DNA of 64,000 nt from Hymenolepis diminuta. Its lineage: Eukaryota > Platyhelminthes > Cestoda > Cyclophyllidea > Hymenolepididae. The notes below the pieces were generated by a model. It ran no database searches and was not told the origin of the DNA. It worked only from the letters and a program-made list of their open reading frames with translations. The stretch is taken from assembly GCA_900708905.1 (NCBI GenBank), contig CAADRB010000088.1, positions 222,813 through 286,812 on the forward strand, read 5' to 3'. Shown here piece after piece: positions 47,401 to 62,400 of the stretch. Numbering within the stretch: the first letter of the stretch is position 1; the number at the start of each line of letters is the position of its first letter. Position numbers and translations under genes: made by a program.

Positions 47401-50400
47401 CACTGACCATAGTTATTTGCAAATATTTTTTGGCATGGAGGGAATTACATTATTATATGTGGGAAACCAATTCAAGTAATATTGAATTTCTCAACTCTTA
47501 ATATTCCATGAAAACACAAGCGGAAGTTAACGCTAGGACATCCACAGTTCTAGTAGTCATCCTTTTCCTTAAATTAAGTACAGGAAGGCGTGAAAAGTCG
47601 TTCTATGAGAGGAGTGACAAAATAAATATTCATTTGATGTTTCAAGATTCTTGAATGGCATGAAAATACTTTTAAATTTTCCATTATCTGAACGGTAAAA
47701 TAAGTTGTGATTGGAGACTGAAATACAGGACCAGACGCTTTACCAGTAACAATGGAAAAATCTTTGTATAGCTTGCTAATTGGTCCAAAATGTATATAGG
47801 CGGTAATTTAATTACTTTATTATTATTAAAAGATTTGGAACTTAATTATTTAGTTCTTTTCTCGCTGAATCAAACTTTGGGATAGTTCATTTTTATTCAT
47901 TGTATCCTTAAAGACATCTTTTGATTTAATCAATCTAAAAATGAGAAGAATTTTCTAGAAGTAATGCAAACAATGTATTGAGAATCTGATAAAACTGCGA
48001 GTATTTTAAGGAGAAATATGATTTGTTGAATATTAACGATGTTTAATATATTTCATCTCTGTAATGGTAATACTCTGAGCCGTTGAATATTACGCAGGAT
48101 TATGAGGCTGCATATGAAACCAACCCCCCCCCTTCTAATCGCGAAATTAAGAATATTATTACAAATAATTATTAATACTTTATTTTATGTAAATATCATT
48201 TATTCCTCAAATTGTATATGTAACCTGTTATGAACTACGTTATACTGTATGTACTTCGTGTTGAACTGTAATGAGGTGCGTTTTCCTTCTTTCCGGTTGG
48301 GAATTCAGCTTGTAGGTCACAAAATTAAGGAAATGCTACGGGTTAATAAGCATTGAATATAGTAAACAAGCATTTGCTGAAATCCCGGAGACGATTTGGG
48401 AAGATTAATTTCGGAACGTAAATTGCACATTTATAAATATTTTACAGCTCAGTTGGAAAAACAAATAAAGAAAGACTCCTGGATACTCTGATCTTGTTCT
48501 CAGTATCCTTTTGATCCCCTCTCTTTATCATTTATGATAGGTACTGTTATTCAATGTCAGCTGCTTTCCTCAATCTAAAACATGATTTTTTTGCATTAAT
48601 GTGAATATTAATAGTGATTTAAAATATTAAAAACCTGCCCAATTAATAAAAATTCAAATTTTTACATGAGTGCCCCAGCAATGTTATTTCCAATGTGGGT
48701 TTTCAATTAATTTTCTCCAATAAAATGTCAGCAAAAACTTGGTTTATCACAATAAAATCTGTCAAATCAGTATGAAATCAACTTAGTTGCTTGTAATCAT
48801 TTTACATTAATGCAAAAATCACAGAATTACTCTTTGAAAATAAATCTCCTACATTTTCTTTCCAATAATACAGAATCGTGTATTTGTAAATCTCCCAACT
48901 GAGTTCTTTTTCCAGTCGTTTTATCATACATTCTAGAAGAAGAAGTTGGGAAAAATTGACACAATGAGGCAGTCATATTTAATTTGATCTGGATATGCTA
49001 AGGGCGATGCATATTGCGGTAATCTCATTTACTGATCTGATTCTAGTCACTACCATTTGAATGCAGTGATGCGTCAATAAAGTTATTGAAATTTCATATC
49101 TGTAAATCTATTCTAACATGAATATTTTGCATAAAATAAACCATTATGGTTTCCCTATGAATGATTATGCATATTTTCAATAAATAAAAAATTTAAACAG
49201 CGCATCAGAATATTTTGTAAACACTTTATCCGCCAGTCATGGTAAAATAAGACAATCTGTAAACTAGGTACTAGATGGAGCTGATCAACACGTAACCTAG
49301 GCATTTTGATATTAATATTAAGTCGAAAATAGTGGAATGACCTCTGATTTGTAAAGGCTATTCATGTATAGTAACTAAAAGGTGACGGAGAATTTAAGCC
49401 TAATTGGTTTAAACATTATTTTCTGTTAATACCATTGGGTCAGACAGAAATCAGTTACATCGCCTAAGAAATCTCATTTTAAAAAATTAGTCCTTACGCA
49501 GATATACCTTTTCATTTCTCTCCTAAAACTGAAGCAATATCAATTTCGCAAATGCGCTTTACTTCTACATTTAGAAGATTAAAGATGTATTTTGTGATAT
49601 TTTGGTAAATACTGGCCTCTATCACTTCAGTGACCTCTGTGGTTCTTGGAATACATCTAGACCCGGAAGGAAGAAGGCAGAAGGCTTGTAACACCACGAG
49701 GATTTTCTCTTTTCATTAAAATAGTTTATGTGAGGCGTTGATTAGTGGGATTTACTGGGTGTGTGGATATTTAACAATTACAGTCACGGTGAAATTACAT
49801 ATCCAGACAAGGATTTGGAAATGTAGTATTCGTTAATCCATATGGGAAGGGTATACTGGAAGTGCTCGTTTCGGCCTCGCATCAAACTGCCATATCCCTG
49901 GTTGAGATTTTTCACTGATCGTCTTTCTTCTTTTAATAAATACTTTTTAATGCTTCTGTATTTTGTATGAATCAGTTTCATTCATTTATTCTGCTTTAGG
50001 ACATACAAAATCGACTGTTGAAGGGTCTAGTTCTTGTCTTCACCCTTTTTGAGCGAGCACAGACTCAACAATCCCAACCGATAAGAGATGATTTCCTCGG
50101 AGAAGTGAGAATTCCTTTGAGTAAAATTCACAAGAAGTTAGCCAGCAAGAGTGATAACACTAATGAAGGTAAGTTGTTTAATTAAACGAGTTTCCTAGAC
50201 CCAATATTTGTATATCATATTGAACTATTTGTTCAGCTTGAAACACATCCTTAGCCAACCAGCTTTCATAATTCTGAAGGAGTTCATTCCACTTAAATCA
50301 AATATTTAGACTCGAACAGGGCGATAAGCTTGAAATAATTTCAAACTAAATATGCTTAAATTTAAAAGACCTCCAACTTTAACATTTTGAAATCGTAATT

Positions 50401-53400
50401 CAAAACATGTTTTTGGCATCATGCGCATAATTCCTTATTTTCCTTTGATTTTTTCAAACATTATTAAATTCCCATTGCTCTATTCATTTATACATAATAC
50501 TACTTTTTCAATTAAAGCAAACGGTCGCATCCAAAATGCGATACGGACAAGGATGCATAGCAATAAGTACAATAATTCCCTAGGGGATGAGAAAGGCGAA
50601 TTGTGGGTTTCAGTCTAAAACCAAGGAACTCTTTATTGTTAAAAAAACTTTATTCCTTGAGATTTGATTGCGTCTGACTATAGTTTAGCCTGAGGGTTCA
50701 ATCTTAACGGATTTTTTATACACTCTTAATTGCATTCTTGGCCTTTTCTTAATTCCATGCTTTTCAAATTCCTTTGAGTGCAGGAGCAAGCATACACCTG
50801 GAGTTGGTCATGTTTGAAGATCGAGTGGTAGTGTCATTCCCAACCTTAAAGTTTTAGAGTTATTTATACCTTCTGTCAAGTTAGAGATTGAATAAAGGTC
50901 ACAAAATGATCTGCTGGAATCTATCAAATAAATTCATCGCATTTTTCCAATAAAAAAACAAATTTAGAATACAAAAAGAATAACTTTACTTACAAAGAAT
51001 TATTCTTCTTAAATCCGGCTTCAACATCGTCAGCAAATAGATTATAATATTTTGTGATCTTTATCCATCATTTTGCTGATCACATGGAAAGTGAGCTCTT
51101 TATTGGTTATATGAACGAAGATATTTTATTATGTCATGGCTCAACAATATTCCCCTAGCATCTGGAAATACATGCGGTCGTATGAATATGCTTGGTTCCT
51201 CCTCTCCTCATCAAGTGTATTTTGAAGGTCATTTGGCCGTCTGTCGATCTGGTCTAGGCTAGGTATGCTTTTTACTATCTATGGTTCTAACAGTTTGCAC
51301 AATAGGAGACCACATCTTGTCTTCTTACAATCTCATTTGGTTTAACAATTCAATACTGACAGAGCTGTACACTGAAAAAAAGTGACGTTAATCGTTTATT
51401 AAGAGTCTGATGGAGCTACGTGAAATAGCTTGGACTTTGAGTGCGCAACCTCTGGTACGACAATAATAGGATGGTAATATTCCGGTAACTATTTTGAATT
51501 TGCCATAATTTTCATTACTTATAAAAAAATTTCAAAAATGAAGGCTACTCCGTCCAGTTCGTTACATATTTTTACTTGTTAATATTGTTAGGCTGCTTAA
51601 TTCTATTCCAATATTCTCGCTCAATCGTAACGCAGAGCTGAAAATCGTTGCCACAATTTCAAAACTTGGGAGAGATTTTAAGTACTCAGAGACAGTAATA
51701 TTTCAATCCGATTTTAAATATTATTTCATGGATGAATTTGCTTCTCAAATCTGCAAGTGGCTATTTTACAGATTATGACAATGGAACACATTTATTCATA
51801 TAATGCCGTCAAATCGATGGGTAAAAAGGCATGTTTCAATCCCTAATTTGATGTGTTTAAGGGAGTACATAAACACTAATGGTTTTCCTAACGATTAGTG
51901 CTAACAACTCATCAAAGAAAGATAATGAGGTGTAGTTAATAGCACCGTGATTTACTACTTCTATTAAGTTAGGGCATTGTTTGCTTCTCCAAAGATTAAT
52001 GAATCCTTGTAAACCAAAAAGTAGAGAACAGAAGGGATAGAATGACCTTACCAAATGTATTTGACTAATTGTATTTAGGTGGTTCCTTATAGATCTCCTT
52101 TCGATTTGGTTAAATAGCAATCGAGATCAATACTTGTAATGAGAAAAACTCTTAAAATTAGCAAATGATAGGCAAATAGTGATCACCGAGGCAACTCTTA
52201 GTACATATTCAAAATTAGAACAAATTTGATAGGGAATTAAATATTTGGCTATTCGTATTTGAAGACAAAAGTTGTTTACTGTTGTTATGATCCATGCATC
52301 CTGCGAACGATTCAAGATACTTCGAGTAAATTTTCCACCTTTGAGGCTGCCTGACCTTAATACGTCTCTGTTCATCCCTTTACAGGGAAGTTCAATTTGA
52401 ATAGGCAGTTGATTTTGTGTTTATTATGTACGGATCACTTACAAAAAGCATACATTTTTAGCTGATAGCAAAATTAAGATTTATTAAAAGCAAAAAAAAA
52501 TTTAATTTAATTTCTATACTTAACATACGGATGACAGCTAAATATTAAACATCACATCATTTAAAACTAGAAAATATGAGTTCAGTTATTTATAGATTAT
52601 ACCAAATATACAAACTGGACAAAAGAGCAGAATTTTTAAGCTCTAGTGCAGTTATTTAAACAAAACAATCCAGCAAATTCTCATCAATTTATTTAATAAA
52701 CCGTGAAAAAATTAGTTACTCCCTTTTGTTAGTAAAAGTTTGTTTTTATTCTGGAAGTGTCTGAGAGCAGAGTAACTAAATGTCTGTTCTTTTAAGCTAT
52801 TCATCTATAAAATACCTACTAATCGGTGAAATGGTTCAATTTATTTCATTGTTAAAACAAATCTTGTAACTATCTGTCCATTCTTGTAAATTCTAGATTT
52901 GAAATGATTTTAAAATATTAGAAAAGAAATTATGAAAGATGTTTTCAGAATTTTAAATGATTTACAGAACTCTTTGCAAACAATATTTATATTTTCTTCA
53001 CAAGGCTGTGCAAAAATTACTTTCGAAGACCTAGTTACCATGGCAATCTTCCACTAAAGTCAATCAAGGTCATGCCTCCATTTCTACAGGAATTTTTTCT
53101 TTGTTTAATTAAATTAATTGGTGCTGATTTAATCAAAACGTGAATAAGTAAAACCGTAAAGAGTTACGACACTCAGTAATATCCAATTAGGCCAATTTGT
53201 GCCTCATAATTTATAAATTAACTGCATATAGAGAGCTGTTTTAGTACTTATTTCTCTAATAAAAATGATTAACAATATAGTTTTTGCATAAAATAGTCAT
53301 TAGAGTCAGCTCTAACGGCACCAGCTATTAGTAATTTGGCGCCGAAAAATGAATACATTTCAGGATAGTAATCTGCACTCAATTCGACTACTTTTCTCTC

Positions 53401-56400
53401 ATATTTTCTCGTGAAATACGCATTTGTAGAATGATTCACAGCATAATAGAATACTCAAATCTTAAGTTACAATTAATAAGAGGGTAAATTTTAGAATATT
53501 CAGGAAAACGTTTCTGAATTTAATACTTTATTGAGTGTTCATTTCCCTCACGGAATCTTCTTCTCTATTTCTTTATTAAGTCAGTCATCATCTACATATC
53601 TTCATTCTTCAAGTGTTGTCAATGATGCCTCAACCTTAGTCGTGATTATGGAGCCTCCCTAATGGCTTGCAGTCCCATTTATTATAAAAATTTTACTTAC
53701 CAAATTTGGTAATAAGATTTTGATAATTAACACCCTTACAGTACGTCCATTCATTCTTGAATCTTGTTTAGCCCATTTGATCAATGCAAATTGATCAGTG
53801 GGCTTTGAATTACAAGAAGAGCTTTAATTATTGCAATTTCCAAATAGAAGGAAATGTAAAATAAAATGGATTCTTTCCTGAAAAGAAGGCTTCTATCTGG
53901 AGCTTAAGTTGTAATTTGCACCTCTTTGTCCCCAATATCTTCAAGGTACTTATGGAATTTACTTCCGGTGACGATAGATATTAAAGACACTTGAAAGGGG
54001 ACATTGCACTGATATTTATGAACCAAAATTTGAATTCTCCCTAGTTTCATTACCGCTCATTTCACTAGAGAGATAACTTCTGAAATGGCGCAATATTGCT
54101 GGATTGAACTGCCGGCTAAAAATATTTAACTTGGAAGAGCTCAGTGAGCAGTGTTTACTCAAGGCGATCACCTGAAAATTACTGCTGTGCTGATTTCAAT
54201 GCATTTTTGTGGTTATTTGATTTGTTCTAATGCTGATGTATGGTGCATTTCTAAATGCTGCATTCAGCTCGACTATTTGGAATGCCATTCATACTCTAGA
54301 ACAGTCCACTTCTTAATGTATTTTTCGACTAAACTCTACTTTGAATTAATAATTGTAAGTAAAATATATTAAAATAAGTTGAGGGAAGCCCATATTTACG
54401 CGGATTAATATTGACAATTGTAAGAACAAAAAATTTGAGGAAAAAAATTTTAAATTAACTAATATTAACTTTTCTTCTGAAGTTCACAATTTTAACAACT
54501 TGAATCTCCCGCTAAAATTAGGATTTTCAGCTTCTTGTTATTATGATTATCAACAAGCTCGTAAACCAGTCAAAATACCATTCTTAACAATAATTAAGTG
54601 TTATTATAGCGCTAATTAAAGGATTTTAAACATTTTATAGTTATAAATCCATACTTTAATATTAGAAGTGAATTATTCACTTGGGAACTTTCTCATGGTT
54701 TGTATTCTTTCCTATGTTTCTGATTCGGCAACGTTCAACAAGGAATATTGTGGGTAAAATGCACACTAATTGGAAACGACTTTTATTATTACCATGATAA
54801 AGAATAAAGAAAATTAATTATGCTGAGAAAGCTCTGAGGTGTTCAGTAAGGGTTAAGAAACGGAGTTGGAGTAGAAGCAGATACTTGCTGTGCCACAAAA
54901 AATCTTACAGAACTTGATCCGTAGATTCAGAATATAGGCATTATACTCCCTTCCTTCAATCCGGAACTGACTGACTATTTGATCAAACTAGACGGCTGGT
55001 CGGTCACTGAAATCGTTTCTTCAAAGTCGAAATAACATTTGCAGGTGATATGAGTTGACATAAGTTTAACAGAGCGGAGTTCATTAGAGCTCACTCATAA
55101 TGATCTTAATAATATTTGCCCTTATAATATCCTGCTTTAATCGTGCAAAAATCTGTATCCAACGCAATTTTATTTTCGTTTATGACTCTTACTGAATTTT
55201 ATAGGGCACAGGTCATGTATTAACCTTTTCATCTACTCGCCGAAATTTTGAAGGGAATTAAGACACATACTTCAAAACTCAGAGGCATGATTTCGCAATA
55301 CTTTCTGTTGGCGATGTGTTTTAATCCACTTCTTCCGTTCTAATAAGTCTGTAGCATTATATTTATTATTAAACTATTAGATTACATAGGTTCCTAGAAA
55401 TGAAAGAGTGAATTAAATTCCGCTGCTTTGTTCAAAACGGGAATTTTCACTCACATTTAAAAATTAAATTTAAAACCCAAATGATTAAAGAGAAAAGACA
55501 TTTTTTAAAATTTCAATTAGCAAAAATTTAGAGCAAATTTAAAAAATTAAAATGAAACCGTCTTGTTTAAATTAATTAGTTTCATCATTTAAATCTCAAC
55601 ACATGACTTTGTTTCAATTGTACATCTGTCGGCTTTTATTCTGATTTATAGTACCAAAATTTTTCATATTATCAAATGACTAAAAAGATAAAATAATTAA
55701 TCACTACTTGTCAAAATTTAAATAACAATAGTCCCTATAAATTACTGGATTCGTTTTCTATCCAACATTAAGAATTGATAAGTTATTTATAAATCTTGGG
55801 CCCCTTTAGGGAAATGCTTTTCAGGACACTGACTTTCGTAAAGAGTTAGCATTATGAAACATCCATATGGAGAAAATCGATCTGACCTGACCTGTAATTC
55901 ACTGTATTAAATTTGAGAGCATTCTCAAAGGTATTTTTACTGCCTCGAATATTCTGGCTTCCTACTTTAATTTATACTTGTTTTAAAATATATTTCCCAG
56001 CACTTTTTTACCAAATTTCTCCCTTTATTGTTAATAAAAGTTGTTGTAACCTAAATTTCTTGTTGTATAAGACCAAATTTATAGTAAGAGATATTATTAA
56101 TACTTTAATACGTCAGTGGGAAAAAACCTGTGCAAATTTTATCACGGAAAATCATCTGAGACAGATCGTGGTAGCATTAATTTATGCATGTTTTTATTTG
56201 AAGTTCATTGTGCAACGTAATTTTATTCTAAAACCATAAAATTGCCTCCCAATTCTCGTATAAGGTTACGTTCACAACAACCAATAAGACGTATTGTATT
56301 TCGGTTGCAAATTTCAAGTTTTTCTACCTTCGTTTACTAATAAGGAGATTTGGGGGTTGGTGGACCGGATCAGCATCCAATCAATGGGTCCTCGAGAGAA

Positions 56401-59400
56401 TCGTTGGTGGAAAATGCGAGTAAGGATGTACAATCACCAACGGAAACAAAAGAGGCAAAATCTCAAATTGAACTTCCCAAAGAGAAACCATTGGGAGAAA
56501 AAGAGATCATTGCACGGTGGCTTGCCAGTTCAGTTTCGCCAACTCCTGGACGAGACGAGGAATTTGAAGAGTTAGTAAGTCCTAATTTTATCTCTCAATG
56601 ACCCTTTTCCCCAGTATCTGAGTATATTTTAAATAGCTATTTAAATTTAAAATTAATTCACTTAATTGATCTATGTAACTGTAAATGATTTTACCCCTAT
56701 TTCGAAATTAGCGTATGAGGTCTCAGAATAAGAGGCATATTTGCTTGGTTGGTGAAAAATTATATCTGAGTGTACCTGATGTCAACGTTAACGTCAAGGA
56801 GGACAAGGTGAAACAGAAATTAGAGAATCGCAGTATTGAAATCTGGATTTCGACGCAGCTCAGGTCAAATTTAAGTCGTTTGTTCTTTAAAACTTGAGGT
56901 TTTCTTGAAATTTTCTAAAGTTTTTACTTGGAGCACAGCTTTAAAGATATGTGGGTAAAATTTTTAGTTTGTCTTGTTTTTCATTTTTAGTCAATCTCCC
57001 TTTCCCAGTATCTCATTTCACAGTCAAGTTCAAATTCGCCTGATCGCTAAAGAAAGTGTTTAAGCTAACATACCTCACTGCCATCTTTAGGGATAAAGAA
57101 CCTTCAGCTGACGAGGTTTATGTCATGGAATGTCTAAGACAGCAGAAAAATGATACCTTACATAATTATAATGTAAATTTATTCACAGGAATTTATCTAA
57201 AATTTAATACAAAATAAAATTCCTCTTTGAAGATGGATTCAGATCCAGAGAAAAGTCCTTTCAGCAGACTAATAACTTTAAAAGTAGTACCGAAGTATAT
57301 TTAAAATAAAAATATTATTTCTAATAATTTTTGTTTAAGCCAATATCAGTAAATTCAATAATAAAAGGAGAAAGTAGGAGAAAGTGGGATGGATAAAAAA
57401 TAAAGCATTTATTGAGTAACCTACTTTTCCATTTTCCTTCAATTACATAAGATTACATTTTAATTTTAATGAGTTCATTATTAAATTCTAAGAATTGTTA
57501 AAAGTAGCATTAAATCCCATCGGTAGAACTAATTAGTGATCACGACATCCCTTTACAAAACTAATCACCTTCCTGAGGGTTAGAATGAAATACCACCCCC
57601 TTGCACATCAGAAGACCCAAGTGGAGAGGGCAGGTAAATCAGTAAGAATGAGTAAAAAAGGAGGAAATTAAAGAGAAGACTTAGAAATTGAAATGACTAA
57701 CAATAAGCCTAAGAGCGGTTTTGGTGAAAGCGGAGTTGTGATATGAACTTGTTGAGCTGGTTTGAACTCTGGGTCATGTTTTTTGACGGTTGTCTGTTTC
57801 ACTAATTAAATGTTTGATTTATTCACAAATAGAAACTGATACTTAACTAACTTTATGGGCGCGTATATAAAGCTTAGTTTTTACAGTGTGTATTCTTACT
57901 TTTCAAGAAGAAAATAAATACTCCTCATTTTGTGATATTTGAGGGATAAAACCATATTTTAAAATATTTATTACGTCCGAGATTTACGTAGAAAAATATG
58001 AAGGCTGATTTCTGACATTCTAATGCTAAACAGCTCGGTGTTTTGATAGATAAGCCATTAGAAGAAACAACTTAGTCAGTTTTCTACACAAAGAACAAAA
58101 CCGTAAAATATCAATACTTTGCATTTAATGACCACATGGTCATTTGAATAATTGTTATCTTCAAAATTCATCCTTTCCTTGAACAAGATTTCAATCTTTT
58201 CAGCAATCTCTGTGCAACAGTGAAGCAGTACATGAGCTGTTGAAAGATCCAGATCTGATGGACAGTGTATCCGTTCGTGAGCTACATATTGTCAATTCTG
58301 AAGTCAAAAACCACTTGGACGCAATCAAAGAACTAACTGTTCCTGTCGACTCAGAACCCGAAGTCGTAAGTTCTCCATCACTTTTGACTCACTATATATT
58401 TTCTTATTTAATATATGCAAAATAAATAAATATCCGCAGGCTTGTGGGAAGTTATAAAAGATTACTGCACAATATCAGATCGATAATCACTGCAAAATTT
58501 ACTTTATCTTTGAGTAGCTTACATTTGAATTTTTTGAAATGCTGATGTCTCACATTAAGCTTAGCTGGCTACTGGATATAGAAGGAACTAAAGTTGTTAT
58601 AATCCCATCAACAAAGCTACTTCAGGTGGTTATCAAGTTTTTAAGATGTTTCCTCATGTAATACAAATGATATTCCTAAAAATTAAGCGGAAACAATGCC
58701 CTTTCCCAAATTAGAAGATCAAGAGCCAATTAGAGACAACCTTTTTATTTGGAAAACGTAAAGAAATGAAAGAAGAATTAGAAACTGGAAGGGAAAAGTG
58801 AAATGTGTCAGCGTTGAATGAGTAGCAACAGAGTTGTGATAAAGTGGTAAAGTTTAAGAAAGCTAAGGGTAGTCAACTGTCAGTCAGCGCAGAATTTTGA
58901 GTCCATATGTGCCCTCGATAGAGTGCTCCAGAACTATCTACTCCTTTTTCTTGTGGTATAGTGCTTAATTTGCATGCTTTTCGAGCCAGAGGACAAGGAA
59001 TTTTGACGTGCACATTTACTGATTGCAATATTCACCAGTCAAAGAGGAGAATTCCTCAGTCAGGAGCTGCTGAAATCCATCTCTCTACTCAGGATGAGCT
59101 AAAATATTTTCTTTAAATGGATTTGGGAATTATGCAATTATAGCACTCATTTTAGGATGTCTTTTGCTTGATCTAAGTCTAGCTTCGAAGACCAATACGG
59201 AGACCAGTGTATTTGCTATTAGTATTGCTCATGGCAGTGTTAAAAATATTGTATAAACTTTAATTATTTAATTGAATCTGAGTACACAAAATAACGAAAT
59301 CTTCTTGTAAGGACTGAAATAGGGGGATCAGATAGGAGCATATAAGAATAATAAGAGTCTTACTATTTACTATCCACATTGTAATGTCAAAATGTTCCAA

Positions 59401-62400
59401 AGCTCCCTGACCCATTTATCTGGATGATTTCAAATCCAAGATACTCATAGTTTATTGACTAGTTGAGTTAATTGAATGATCAATCACCTCTTTGAGCTTG
59501 CTGCAGGTAGATAAGACTGAACATAGCGAAGCTCACAATTTTCGTCAATAAGCTTTGATCACGAATAAATATAAGAAAATTAAATTAAAATGGAGTAAAG
59601 TATTTTTTTTCCTTGTTATTTATGTCTAAATTAGCAACGAGTATAAATTATATGTACTCTATTCTATTAACTAGCACGCATCGGAGGAACAAACGGCAAA
59701 TATTGGAAATTATAGAGATGATTCGGAGGAAGAATTACCGGCAGATGAAAGGCCCTTCATAATTCGTAAACTGGAGGGATGGCATTATATTAACCGAATA
59801 CCTGGAGTCCGACCCTGTTATGGAAGTCTTGAGATCGGTTTGATTCACGAACCAAATTTGGGAAAGATCACTGTTTCAGTAAGTCAAATTGGGCAAAAAA
59901 GTGCAGAAATCCTTTGCAATTTTATGAAGGGAAATAAATATAAGGACAGAATGACAGAAGAATAGATGATAATGAGGCGGTTTTAATTTTTTCCATATTG
60001 AATTCTAGTGATTTGATCAAGGGACTTAGCATTCAACTTCCATGCACTAGTCTCGGTCAACTTATAGTGTTTCAGCAAAACCGTTTACGTAAAGTGTTGC
60101 AATGAAGAAGCAGATGTTACTATGAATTAAAATGTATCAAATGAACTCATTATAAAATATCGTTACTTTGCAAAAATTTACTGATATTGTGCTCGTTTCA
60201 AGATCAATCAAACGATTTATTCATATGGCTCACACTATTACTGTCTGGGCTTCTTTTGCTATTGAATGTCTCCTTATAGCCCAGTATTATATTTTCAGAA
60301 GATGAAAGTGTTAATCCAGGCTGATAATAGCAGCTAAATTATTCTTTTTGTCCTCCAGCCAGTGGTGGTTTATTTTCTGTTCGTTACATTAAAGGATATG
60401 ATTTGAATTTTAGAAATGATAAAACACATTTTTCAATCTATTAGAGAAGTAAATACCTTGTTAATATTAACTAATTGCAGATAGTTTAAGAAAAACAAAC
60501 CTTTTGAACCAGCATGACCATCCACCCAACGTATTCAACCGTGGATATGAAGACACTTGAAAATCATGGAGTCACATTCTAAAAAGTGGACGCAGGAGCA
60601 TTTGAAGATAAAGCCATTAATTATATCAATTAAGCCAAATAGGGAGGGCTGGAAAGATTGTTGAAAAGATACTGGTTTTCCATTTCTCTGTTGAGATTCC
60701 TCGTAAGTGTGGTAATTAATCATTCTCTGTGATAAAACGAATAGGTTTAACAATGTTTAATTAAAGAGAATCATTAGGTAACGCGAAGGGGGAAATACAG
60801 TTAAGTTTCAAAAGGAATCATGGGAATCAAGACTGAGAGTCAAGGAATCAGGAGGACCCTACTTTCTCTTGCTCCAGGATGATCAGGCTATCTGTTTTCT
60901 CAATTTAAAATTTGCTCAGGCCTGGCCCATTTTATCACTTCTTCTACATCATATAATACTATCTCAAACAATTTCATAGCCATCCTTTTTCACGTCGTGT
61001 GGCATTCGCACCATCCATCTAGTCAACAGAGGAGTTTACCAGTTGGAAGATCATCTTTGTCCTTGATTTGACGGTGTCTTTTTATCTCAGTGCTTTTGCA
61101 AAGATTCGATGACATCGAGAGGCCCAAGATATGATTTTTCCCGCCTTGACCAACTCAATGAGACTGCCGATTAAGAGTTACTCGTTTTTGATAGATAGAA
61201 AACGTGGTATTTTGATAAAATTTTTCCTACTCTATGTTCAAAAAATGAGTCCTATTATTGCAAAATTTTATTTTTTGCTTACTAATCATTACTTCAATTA
61301 ACTTTTTTCCCAGTTTTATTGCAGTCAGCCCGTAATACGAAATAAGAGTTACTGTTCGTCAAAGAATTTCAGAGCCCAGCCTACTGATTGCAAACTAATG
61401 GTAAACTTTTCTTTGAATTAGGAAAATTTAGGCTGTTAAAACTGAAAAATGTGTTGTCCATTGCATTCATTTTTGTAAAAGTGATTTGTGTCGAAAATTT
61501 AATTCTGACCAATTAAGAGATGAATTTTTTTCTTTGAACTGTTACATTTTAATTAATTCATTCATTAAATAATACCTCTCTACAAAATTTCATTTCGAAC
61601 TTTTTAATTAAATAATTGTAACGAAACAAAATTTTGCTAATTTTGATTAACATTTTATTCAATTAATCAATTGTCTCAATTCGAAGAGGTTTCAACGATG
61701 AATAAATTAAATTAAATAACTCTAATTTCGGGTGATTATATTCATTGCATTTTAATATGACTTATATTTTCTTAATTTAAAATTTGAAATTAATTAGGGC
61801 AGGAAAATAATTATTTTGTGATGATTTGTTTTTGGTGATTCATTAATATCTTCTTCATAAGCGAATACTCACCTCCATACGAAATGGAATAAGTTGATTA
61901 AATACCTAATAGAAATAAGGTTTCACTATGTATTTAAAGTAATACTGAAATCTTTTCTACTTGTGTTCGAAGAATTTGGTTCCCCTGAATACTGTAAAAC
62001 TCATTCTCCTTCATTTTTAATCATAGTGATAAAAAAAAATAATAGATTGCAGAGCCCGTTATGGGAAACGTTCACATTACTTCACTTATGTAAAGAGAAG
62101 GTATTTTAGAGCCTCTCTAAAGTGAAAATTGCATTCTACCTATTGCTGGATGTGCACCAATGGACACAGATCTCGTGATTTGTGACTTAGCCGACGTGCA
62201 TGTTGATCACTCCGTCACCGGTGCAATCATATAAGATTCATACTTTAAATACCAGTATGTCAAAGTCATATTTGACTTACACTAGTGTGTGGAGTATACG
62301 GAAGTTAATGTAGAATTAGATGTTTTTGACCTTTTTAATAGTTTCTATTTCGCTTTATACAACGGAACCTTCACATTAAAGGTGTTGAGTGGAAAAAAAC

